Shown here: positions 33,001 through 41,900 of the stretch, piece by piece
Numbering within the stretch: position 1 is the first letter of the stretch
Layout of the letters: each line of letters opens with the position of its first letter
NCBI RefSeq assembly: GCF_026914265.1
Contig: NC_069131.1
Coordinates: 6,533,001 to 6,597,000, forward strand
Reading direction: 5' to 3'
DNA length: 64,000 bases
Source of the DNA: Mya arenaria
Taxonomy: Eukaryota; Mollusca; Bivalvia; Myida; Myidae
Made by a program: the position numbers and the translations under genes
Notes under the pieces: model-generated
Seen by the model: only the letters and a program-made list of their open reading frames with translations
Databases searched by the model: none
What the model was told of the DNA's origin: nothing

Positions 33001-33935
33001 AAGGTCAAGGTCGGTATGTAGCATTAAGTTTTATAGGTGAAAATCAGGGACGGAAACAAGAGGACTGTCATGGTCAAGGACGGTATGTAGCATTATGTTA
33101 TATAGGTGACTAAACGTACATCTTATTTAAACATACATGTATGATACCGTAAGTTAAGGTCCAAAGGGTTGTGTTGAAAACTGCTGTTGAACCTTGATAA
33201 CACACCATTGTCATGTCATTCATACCACCAGTGTTGCTGTACTTGCAGGCAACCCCGAGGGTAAACATGTGGTGATCGTGGATGATCTAGTCCAGACAGG
33301 TGGAACGCTCATCAACTGTGGCAAGGTCAGATTAGGTTCTTATTTGTTCATTTCATATTATGTATGGAGTAACTAACATAATTAACAGTATAAATTTATT
33401 TTTCCTCTTTTATCATGATAGAAAGCTAACATGTATGACACCCCTCATAATCTATTCACAAAATACAATAATCTTTATTTTCAAGTTGGGTATATGCTAA
33501 CAAGAAACATGAGCTCAATGAGCTAATTTCCGACATTAAAATCTATACCTTAGAATTGTGAAAATAGTGAAAAAATACCTAAAATTTGTAATTTACCATA
33601 GTGTATTTCATAAAAGGAACAATGCCATGTTCGCAAATAATGTTTTAAACAAATTACCAACCGATGATTACCAAACCATTCAAAACCTTTTTATTCAGGC
33701 ATTGGTGGACAAGGGAGCCACTGACGTCAGCGCTTACGCCACACACGCAGTGTTCCCTAACGATAGTTGGAAGAAGTTCACGGACAATGACGACTTCAAG
33801 TTTAAGAATTTCTGGATCACAGACTCGATACCCCACGCCGTGGAAATCAGCAAACATGAGCCGTTCAAACTGTTGTCACTTTGTGAATCGATCTCACGCA
33901 TGTTGATGGTGTACGACCTGAAACAGGAGGCTTGA
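20879..33935 (+). CDS. Ribose-phosphate pyrophosphokinase-like protein, plant PRS3/PRS4 type (eight exons)
   Basis: Joined exons 20879-21049, 21653-21794, 22331-22403, 30336-30429, 31583-31701, 32139-32323, 33249-33325 and 33699-33935 give an unbroken 365-aa protein; all junctions are GT-AG and phases agree. PRPP synthases make 5-phosphoribosyl-1-pyrophosphate from ribose 5-phosphate and ATP for nucleotide synthesis, normally in the cytosol. Two phosphoribosyltransferase-fold halves are recognisable: [18 protein letters not shown] (about 81-98), [15 protein letters not shown] (140-154), [12 protein letters not shown] (182-193, counterpart of the class I DLHASQ segment), [10 protein letters not shown] (225-234, counterpart of SPDAGGAKR), a predicted flexible catalytic loop with K248 and R250, and the PRPP loop [14 protein letters not shown] (269-282). 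These match plant PRS3/4 rather than animal PRPS1/2. Another ATG at 20855 would add eight residues, but GTGTAAAG just before 20879 follows a possible acceptor, so the start is uncertain by that much. Catalytic activity is inferred, not shown. Confidence 0.93.
21050..21652 (+). other. Pyrophosphokinase-like intron 1 with tRNA-like SINE fragments
   Basis: Contains two similar junctions, CGATACCTATACAGGTTATG (near 21133) and CTTTACCTATACAGGTTGTG (near 21459). Each is followed by a tRNA-like stretch: 21175-21250 (with GATTGGAGCCCC) and 21484-21525 (GAAGCTCAGTTAGTAGAGCA then CTTGCCCTGTAAACGAAGG, cut off before a B box). They look like two truncated tRNA-derived SINE insertions or a duplication. 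Confidence 0.5.
21653..21794 (+). CDS. Pyrophosphokinase-like exon 2
   Basis: Encodes residues 58-104 plus one base of codon 105. The acceptor is TTCTCTAG at 21652; a competing AG at 21660 would break the frame. Contains the conserved [18 protein letters not shown] block. Ends at GATG|GTGAGT. Confidence 0.9.
21900..22085 (-). mobile_element. SINE-like fragment in intron 2
   Basis: Read on the minus strand, GGATTCAATTCC follows a TCAATGGTTAGC stretch at B-box/A-box-like spacing. The whole resembles 57565-57765 (both have GAGTGTGGT..., CTTGTCCGG or GTTGTCCGG, and ATTGAAYCC on the + strand). Probably one tRNA-derived family. Confidence 0.4.
22331..22403 (+). CDS. Pyrophosphokinase-like exon 3
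   Basis: Encodes the rest of V105, residues 106-128 ([20 protein letters not shown] onward) and two bases of R129. Acceptor TGTATTTCAG; donor AAG|GTAATA. Confidence 0.92.
22886..28600. repeat. 145-bp tandem array in intron 3
   Basis: Units start GTGAACACAATAGAGGTCAC at 22886, 23031, 23176 and onward, about 39 in all. Each unit holds AGGTCACTAGGTCA and several further GGTCA half-sites. One unit is shortened (CAATTAAAACC at 25190 and again at 27360). The short open frames are repeat artefacts. Confidence 0.95.
23900..28240. repeat. 2,170-bp higher-order tandem duplication inside the 145-bp array
   Basis: About 23900-26070 and 26070-28240 match monomer for monomer with a constant 2,170-bp offset. 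Landmarks shared at that offset are the shortened unit (25190/27360), the GATCGATATTGGG unit (25864/28034) and the ACTTAAGCC unit (25947/28117). Only scattered differences are seen. Confidence 0.85.
30336..30429 (+). CDS. Pyrophosphokinase-like exon 4
   Basis: Encodes the end of R129 and residues 130-160, including [15 protein letters not shown]. Ends in phase 0 at GCCAAG|GTAAAA. Its last 24 bases (GAGGGCCAGATTGCTACTGC and four more) seed the tandem array that follows. Confidence 0.92.
30406..31485. repeat. 41-bp tandem array seeded by the exon 4 donor (intron 4)
   Basis: About 25 copies of GAGGGCCAGATGGCTACTGC-CAAG-GTAATAATGTCATACTA. The first copy is the genuine exon 4/intron 4 junction. 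Most copies keep AAG|GTAATA, a usable-looking 5' splice site; the last copies decay. The unit length is not a multiple of three. Confidence 0.93.
31583..31701 (+). CDS. Pyrophosphokinase-like exon 5
   Basis: Encodes residues 161-199 plus two bases of codon 200, including [12 protein letters not shown]. Acceptor TTGTTCAAG; donor CAAG|GTACGG. Confidence 0.92.
31702..32138 (+). other. Pyrophosphokinase-like intron 5
   Basis: No exon inside. The 40 bp at 32069-32110 (ATGAATGTTTGTATACATTG and neighbours) recur at about 35346-35386, downstream of the gene. Confidence 0.7.
32139..32323 (+). CDS. Pyrophosphokinase-like exon 6
   Basis: Encodes the end of R200, residues 201-261 and one base of G262. 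It carries [10 protein letters not shown] and the predicted catalytic loop [15 protein letters not shown]. Acceptor ATTTCAAG; donor GACG|GTATGT. The last 46 bases are the template of the array in the next intron. Confidence 0.93.
32278..33110. repeat. 69-bp tandem array seeded by the exon 6 donor (intron 6)
   Basis: Twelve copies start GTGAAGATCAGGGACGG at 32278, 32347, 32416 and so on to 33037, at an exact 69-bp spacing with no indels, and a thirteenth is cut off at 33106. Each unit contains the 46-nt exon end, the donor GACG|GTATGT and, at its 3' end, TTTTATAG that would act as acceptor for the next copy. The open frame at 32274-32843 results from the unit length being a multiple of three and is not in the exon's frame. 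Confidence 0.95.
33249..33325 (+). CDS. Pyrophosphokinase-like exon 7
   Basis: Encodes the end of G262 and residues 263-287, including the PRPP-binding loop [14 protein letters not shown]. Acceptor GTACTTGCAG; donor AAG|GTCAGA, phase 0. Confidence 0.93.
33699..33935 (+). CDS. Pyrophosphokinase-like exon 8 (last)
   Basis: Encodes residues 288-365 ([20 protein letters not shown] onward, with the conserved FWITDS) and the TGA stop. Acceptor TTTTTATTCAG. Confidence 0.94.
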   Translation, partial: ALVDKGATDVSAYATHAVFPNDSWKKFTDNDDFKFKNFWITDSIPHAVEISKHEPFKLLSLCESISRMLMVYDLKQEA

Positions 33936-34732
33936 TTGACGTCGTTTATATTACATTCAGATCACAGAAAGTCCTTATTTAATCAATGAATGTTATAATG
34001 CTTAGTTTCTTTCGTGATTGTAGGACCTGAGTTGCGGCTCCGTTGCGTGTTTCAATAGCGTCTTAATCGTATATTGAAATTACATTTGTATCTTGGTGTC
34101 ATATTTTTCATTACTTGTCAAAATTTAAGTATTAAATTAGAATTAGCCAGTATTAAAGATAGAAAAAAAACATTGAGATAAACAAACCCGTTATAACTCG
34201 GTGCTATCTGTGATGTTGCTACAGATTTAAGATCTTCCAAGATACTACTAAAGTCCTGTATTGAAAAGGAAGCCGTGATTGTAAAATTAGGGTCAATAGT
34301 TTGTATTATTTCCTTTTCCTCGGAGCTGTGCTTCTATTAATTATAGGATATGTGACGTCTGCTAAAATGAGTCCGATGAAGGCATTCGGATTCTTAACAC
34401 TTTTGTTTTATAAACCAGCGATTGAGCACTGATTGCGCGCTTATAAGACACAATATTATAAGAAATAAATGTACATAATCTACCTCTGCAAGACTCCTTT
34501 GCGCAGACGACGTCTCATGTAATTATTAATTTATCTCAAACAACAGAGTCCATCAGGTAAACTGACGTGTATAAACATTATTTACAGAGGGAAATACATT
34601 ACAAATCTTTAACATCACTTCACATAATTTATATGTGCAATATTTTGTTCAATTCTCATTCAACAGGGTTTAATTCAGTCCGCAATATAAATAGACAATT
34701 TCTTTATTGTTAATGTTAATCATAATCCTTAA
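33936..34732. other. 3' UTR/flank of the pyrophosphokinase-like gene
   Basis: AT-rich sequence expected to include the 3' UTR. No other gene or repeat is recognised. Confidence 0.5.
34464..34469 (+). terminator. Candidate polyadenylation signal
   Basis: AATAAA lies 529 bp after the pyrophosphokinase-like stop codon. An ATTAAA at about 34129 is an alternative. No transcript evidence is available. Confidence 0.3.
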
Positions 34733-34966
34733 TACATCAGTCAATTGTAACCACGGCCTGCCAGGTCAGGGGGTATAATGGGGAAAGCGGGGGAAATAGG
34801 CCGTGTTTTTAACATCCAGATGGCACCGCAGTGCCGGGTGCCATTTGGCAAGGATTTTACCAGCAGTTTGTCCCCGCAGGTCGGAGATTTTACCGGGGAT
34901 TGGCTGTACCGAAAGTCCCTGCTATTCCCCGGATCTTGGGTACTGTGGTTACAAATGACTGGTACA
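34733..34966. mobile_element. Inverted-repeat element (CAGTCAATT family), compact copy
   Basis: The left end ATACATCAGTCAATTGTAAC is mirrored at the right by GGTTACAAATGACTGGTACA. The 234-bp interior carries GGGGGTATAATGGGG, TTTTACCAGCAGTTTG and AAAGTCCCTGCTATTCCCCG, which also occur in the interrupted copy at 674-1669. No coding sequence. Confidence 0.7.
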
Positions 34967-36295
34967 TAATAAGCGCCCTTCTTTCTTTGTCTTACTAGGT
35001 TTAATTGTTATTTTTATGATTTTAATTATTTTTTATTATACTTCAATGTATCTTGTTTTATTTGTTACAGATATCTCCTGCATATCTGATGCGAGTGTTC
35101 ACAATAAACTGGACCAAATCATGCTTTTCATGAACAAACTATCACATTATGTTGATAATGGTTATATTATGTTAATATGGAATTGCAATGTTTGTAAAAT
35201 AGCACCTTCATATAATAGTATGTTTGCGAATTGTTAGTTACGAGTATTTATGCTTTTTATCATAATCTGTGATAGAATATCCTATTTTCTACCTTTTTGA
35301 AACGTTTTTTTCTGACTTAACTGCTTTTGTTGATGTTAATATGTATTCATATTTATGAATGTTTGTATACATTGCATACACTTGAAGATCAATATACATG
35401 TGGCTGTTCATATGTGCTTGTACTTGTGTTTAAATTGATTATGTTTTACTCGCATATTTAACCTCATACAATTGTTTTAAGATGACTTATTTATAGTTAA
35501 ACCATTGTTCTCTGTAGAGTTTTTAATAAAATATATTTCACACAGACTTAGTGATATTACCTGACTAAATATGATTCCTGGTGAAGTATTGTTTCACTAA
35601 GTTGCACTTTTTCCAACTGGCAGTGAATTAGTTATTTGTTTTAGAATCTAATTAACATCGATGCCATAGAAACCATTCGATGTGAAAGCAGGGGGCAAAA
35701 AAATGAGATGTTGTCACTGTAAGTGTATTTGATTAATAAGTACATATGAATTCCACTGAACTCAAATTATGTCATCTGTGGTCCTAGTCTAGACTCAGTT
35801 TCAGAAAAGCACTTTTATTAAATTACAAAGGAATCATCTATATTTACTTTCGTTTCACAAAACTGATGTCAGTTTCAATTAGTAGTAAATTTCAGCAAAA
35901 TTCACCATAGATACTCATGAATATTCAACTTGAAGGCAAGTTACAATAAAATAATGAATTGCAATGCTGCAGCTTGAGTGTGAACTCCGCCTTGAAACTG
36001 TTCGTTATCATGGTCCCAGGCTTACGTTTCTCTTTTCTCGTACTTTAAGATTTGACTAGGTCTTAAAGTTCTACTTCTAAATTTCAACTTATTTGGTGTA
36101 CAACGAACGTCTTCATTTCATATTGATAATGTTAAATGTTTATACCTGGTTTCTTTATATAATTTTAGTATTGTTGAAAGGATATTGTGTGCAATAAACG
36201 ACCAAAATAAATTATAGTTGAAAGTTATAAAGTTAGAGATTTTGTTCTTCATATCCCCTAAAATCGTACAAAATCGTACATGAAGTATTGAAACA
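34967..36295. other. Intergenic between gene 2 and the minisatellite
   Basis: No gene is seen. It includes a ~40-bp repeat of intron 5 sequence (35346-35386) and, at about 35970-36030, a fragment shared with 9890-10040. Confidence 0.45.
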
Positions 36296-38990
36296 CATTG
36301 CCCAGGAGGTGCCATGGCCTAGATTGCTGGAGTATGCCTTACCACCCGTCCAAGAGGCGACATGGTCTAGGTTGCGGGAGTATATCTTACCACCGTCCAG
36401 GAGGCGACATGGTCTAGGTTGCAGGAGTATACTTTACCACCCGTCCAGGAGGCGCCATGGTCTAGGTTGCGGGAGTATATCTTACCACCCGTCCAAGAGG
36501 CGACATGGTCTAGGCTGCATGAGTATACCTTACCACCTGTCCAGGAGGCGCTATGGTCTAGGCTGCATGAGTATACCTTACCACCTGTCCAGGAGGCGCC
36601 ATGGTCTAGGCTGCAGGAGTATACTTTACCACCTGTCCAGGAGGCGCTATGGTCTAGGCTGCACGAGTATACCTTACCACCCGTCCAGGAGGCGCTATGG
36701 TCTAGGCTGCAGGAGTATACCTTACCACCTGTCCAGGAGGCGCTATGGTCTAGGCTGCAGGAGTATACTTTACCACCCGTCCAGGAGGCGCCATGGTCTA
36801 GGTTGCAGGAGTATACTTTACCACCCGTACAAGAGGCGCCATGGTCTAGGATGCAGAAGTATCCTTTACCACCCGTCCAAGAGGCGACATGGTCTAGGTT
36901 GCGGGGGTATATCTTACCACCGTCCAGGAGGCGCCAAGGTCTAGGTTGCAGGAGTATACTTTACCACCCGTACAAGAGGCGCCATGGTCTAGGATGCAGG
37001 AGTATGCCTTACCACCCGTCCAAGAGGCGACATGGTCTAGGTTGCAGGAGTATCCTTTACCACCCGTCCAAGAGGCGCCATGGTCTAGGATGCAGAAGTA
37101 TCCTTTACCACCCGTCCAAGAGGCGCCATGGTCTAGGATGCAGGAGTATGCCTTACCACCCGTCCAAGAGGCGCCATGGTCTAGGATGCAGAAGTATCCT
37201 TTACCACCCGTCCAAGAGGCGACATGGTCTAGGTTGCAGGAGTATATCTTACCACCGTCCAGGAGGCGCCATGGTCTAGGTTGCAGGAGTGTACCTTACC
37301 ATCCGTACAGGAGGCGCTATGGTTTAGGCTGCAGAAGTATCCTTTACCACCAGTCCAAGAGGCGCCATGGTCTATGTTGCTGGAGTATGTTTTACAACCC
37401 GTCCAGGAGGCGCCATGGTCTAGTTTACGGGTGTATACTTTTCCACCCGTCCAGGAGCCGCCATAGTCTAGTTTGCAGGAGTAAACCTTACCACCCGTCC
37501 AGGAGGCGCCATGGTCAAGGCTGCTGGGGTTTACCTAACCACCCGTCCAGGAGGCGCCATGGTCTAGACTGCATGAGTATACCTTACCAACCGTCTAGGA
37601 GGCGCCATGATCTAGGTTGCGGAAGTATACCTTTCCATCCGTCCAGGAGGCACCATGGTCTAGGCGGCAGGAGTATACCTTACCACCCGTCCAGGAGGCG
37701 ACATTGGGCGCCATGGTCTAGGTTGCAGGAGTATACCTTACCACCCGTCCAGGAGGCGCCATGGTCAAGGCTGCTGGGGTTTACCTAACCACCCGTCTAG
37801 GAGGCATGGCGCCATGGTCTAGGTTGCATGAGTATACCTTACCACCCGTCCAGGCGGCGCCTTGGTCTAGGTTGCAGGAGTACACCTTACCACCCGTCCA
37901 GGAGGCGCCATGGTCTAGGATGCAGGAGTATACCTTACCACCCGTCCTTGAGGCGCTATGGTCTAGATTGCTGGAGTATACCTTACCACCCGTCCAGGAA
38001 GCGACATGGTCTAGATTGCAGGTGTATAGCTTACCACCCGTCCAGAAGGCGCCATGGTCTAGGCTTCAGGAGTATACCTTACCACCCGTCAAGGAGGCGC
38101 CATTGTCTAGATTGCTGGAGTATACCTTACTCGTGACTTACTACCCATCTAGGAGGCGCCACAGTCTAGTCTAGGCTGTACGAGTTTCCTTTACCACCCG
38201 TCCGGCAGGCGACATTGGGCGCCATGGTCTAGGTTTCTGGCGTATATCTTACCACCCGTCCAGAAGGCGACATGGTCTAGGCTGCATGAATATACCTTAC
38301 CACCCGTTCAGGAGGTGCCATGGTCTAGGTTGCAGGAGTGTACCTTACAGCCCGTCCAGGAGGAGCCATGGTATAGGATGCAGGAGTATCCTTTACCACC
38401 CGTCCATGAGGCGCCATGGTCTAGGCTGCAGGAGTATACCTTACCAACCGTCTAGGAGGCGCCATTGTATTAGTTGAAGGAGTATACATGACCACCCGTC
38501 CAAGAGGCGCCATGATCAAGTCTGTAGGAGTATACCTTACCATCCGTCCAGGAGGTGCCAGGGGCGCCATGGTCTAGGTTGCAGGAGTATTCCCTTCCAC
38601 CCGTCCAGGAGGCGCCATGTTGTATGTTGCGAGAGGATACCTTACCACCAGTCCAGAAAGCGACATGCTATAGGTTGCAGGAGTCAGCTTTACCACCCGT
38701 CCAGGAGGCGCCATGGTCTAGGTTGCAGGAGTATACATTACCACCCGTCCAGGAGGCGCCATGGTCTAGGTTGCTGGAGTATACCTTACCAACCCTCCTG
38801 GAGGCGCCATGGTCTAGGTTGCAGGAGTATTTTTTACCACCCGTCCAGGAGGCGCCATGGTCTAGTTTGCGGTAGTATACCTTACCACCCGTCCAGGAGG
38901 CGCCATGAACTAGGTTTGTGGAGTATACCTTACCACCCGTCCAGGAGGCGCCATGGTCTAGGTTGGGGTAGTATACCTTACCACCCGTCC
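36296..38990. repeat. Minisatellite left edge, diverged units
   Basis: About 56 units differ from one another by many substitutions and small indels (for example the extra GACATTGGGC near 37701 and 38209, and the extra bases near 37803). Most read GCGCCATGG rather than the GCGCTATGG of the core. Confidence 0.9.
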
Positions 38991-41900
38991 AGGAGGCGCT
39001 ATGGTCTAGGCTGCATGAGTATACCTTATCACCTGTCCAGGAGGCGCTATGGTCTAGGCTGCATGAGTATACCTTACCACCCGTCCAGGAGGCGCTATGG
39101 TCTAGGCTGCATGAGTATACCTTATCACCTGTCCAGGAGGCGCTATGGTCTAGGCTGCATGAGTATACCTTACCACCTGTCCAGGAGGCGCTATGGTCTA
39201 GGCTGCATGAGTATACCTTACCACCCGTCCAGGAGGCGCTATGGTCTAGGCTGCACGAGTATACCTTACCACCCGTCCAGGAGGCGCTATGGTCTAGGCT
39301 GCATGAGTATACCTTACCACCCGTCCAGGAGGCGCTATGGTCTAGGCTGCACGAGTATACCTTACCACCTGTCCAGGAGGCGCTATGGTCTAGGCTGCAT
39401 GAGTATACCTTACCACCCGTCCAGGAGGCGCTATGGTCTAGGCTGCACGAATATACCTTACCACCTGTCCAGGAGGCGCTATGGTCTAGGCTGCACGAGT
39501 ATACCTTACCACCCGTCCAGGAGGCGCTATGGTCTAGGCTGCATGAGTATACCTTACCACCCGTCCAGGAGGTGCTATGGTCTAGGCTGCATGAGTATAC
39601 CTTACCACCCGTCCAGGAGGCGCTATGGTCTAGGCTGCACGAGTATACCTTACCACCTGTCCAGGAGGCGCTATGGTCTAGGCTGCATGAGTATACCTTA
39701 CCACTTGTCCAGGAGGCGCTATGGTCTAGGCTGCACGAGTATACCTTACCACCCGTCCAGGAGGCGCTATGGTCTAGGCTGCATGAGTATACCTTACCAC
39801 CCGTCCAGGAGGCGCTATGGTCTAGGCTGCACGAGTATACCTTACCACCTGTCCAGGAGGCGCTATGGTCTAGGCTGCATGAGTATACCTTACCACCCGT
39901 CCAGGAGGCGCTATGGTCTAGGCTGCATGAGTATACCTTACCACCTGTCCAGGAGGCGCTATGGTCTAGGCTGCATGAGTATACCTTACCACCTGTCCAG
40001 GAGGCGCTATGGTCTAGGCTGCACAAGTATACCTTACCACCCGTCCAGGAGGCGCTATTGTCTAGGCTGCACGAGTATACCTTACCACCTGTCCAGGAGG
40101 CGCTATGGTCTAGGCTGCATGAGTATACCTTACCACCTGTCCAGGAGGCGCTATGGTCTAGGCTGCATGAGTATACCTTACCACCCGTCCAGGAGGCGCT
40201 ATGGTCTAGGCTGCACGAGTATACCTTACCACCCGTCCAGGAGGCGCTATGGTCTAGGCTGAATGAGTATACCTTACCACCTGTCCAGGAGGCGCTATGG
40301 TCTAGGCTGCACGAGTATACCTTACCACCTGTCCAGGAGGCGCTATGGTCTAGGCTGCACGAGTATACCTTACCACCCGTCCAGTAGGCGCTATGGTCTA
40401 GGCTGCATGAGTATACCTTACCACCCGTCCAGGAGGCGCTATGGTCTAGGCTGCATGAGTATACCTTACCACCTGTCCAGGAGGCGCTATGGTCTAGGCT
40501 GCATGAGTATACCTAACCACCCGTCCAGGAGGCGCTATGGTCTAGGCTGCACGAGTATACCTTACCACCTGTCCAGGAGGCGCTATGGTCTAGGCTGCAT
40601 GCGTATACCTTACCACCTGTCCAGGAGGCGCTATGGTCTAGGCTGCACGAGTATACCTTACCACCTGTCCAGGAGGCGCTATGGTCTAGGCTGCATGAGT
40701 ATACCTTACCACCTGTCCAGGAGGCGCTATGGTCTAGGCTGCACGAGTATATCTTACCACCTGTCCAGGAGGCGCTATGGTCTAGGCTGCATGAGTATAC
40801 CTTACCACCCGTCCAGGAGGCGCTATGGTCTAGGCTGCATGAGTATACCTTACCACCCGTCCAGGAGGCGCTATGGTCTAGGCTGCATGAGTATACCTTA
40901 CCACCCGTCCAGGAGGCGCTATGGTCTAGGCTGCATGAGTATACCTTACCACCCGTCCAGGAGGCGCTATGGTCTAGGCTGCACGAGTATACCTTACCAC
41001 CCGTCCAGGAGGCGCTATGGTCTAGGCTGCACGAGTATACCTTACCACCCGTCCAGGAGGCGCTATGGTCTAGGCTGCATGAGTATACCTAACCACCTGT
41101 CCAGGAGGCGCTATGGTCTAGGCTGCATGAGTATACCTTACCACCTGTCCAGGAGGCGCTATGGTCTAGGCTGCATGAGTATACCTTACCACCTGTCCAG
41201 GAGGCGCTATGGTCTAGGCTGCACGAGTATACCTTACCACCTGTCCAGGAGGCGCTATGGTCTAGGCTGCATGAGTATACCTTACCACCCGTCCAGGAGG
41301 CGCTATGGTCTAGGCTGCATGAGTATACCTTACCACCCGTCCAGGAGGCGCTATGGTCTAGGCTGCATGAGTATACCTTACCACCTGTCCAGGAGGCGCT
41401 ATGGTCTAGGCTGCATGAGTATACCTTACCACCCGTCCAGGAGGCGCTATGGTCTAGGCTGCACGAGTATACCTTACCACCCGTCCAGGAGGCGCTATGG
41501 TCTAGGCTGCATGAGTATACCTTACCACCCGTCCAGGAGGCGCTATGGTCTAGGTTGCTGGAGTATACCTTACCACCCGTCCAGGAGGCGCTATGGTCTA
41601 GGTTGCTGGAGTATACCTTACCACCCGTCCAGGAGGCGCTATGGTCTAGGCTGCATGAGTATACCTTACCACCCGTCCAGGAGGCGCTATGGTCTAGGCT
41701 GCATGAGTATACCTTACCACCCGTCCAGGAGGCGCCAAGGTCTAGGATACAGGAGTTTACCTTACCACCTGTCCAGGAGGCGCCTTGGTCTAGACTGCAT
41801 GAGTATACCTTACCACCTGTCCAGGAGGCGCCATGGTCTAGGCTGCATGAGTATACCTTACCACCTGTCCAGGAGGCGCTATGGTCTAGGCTGCACGAGT

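Noticed and set aside
33654..33857. Minus-strand open frame over exon 8
   Set aside because: Shadow of the real coding exon on the + strand.
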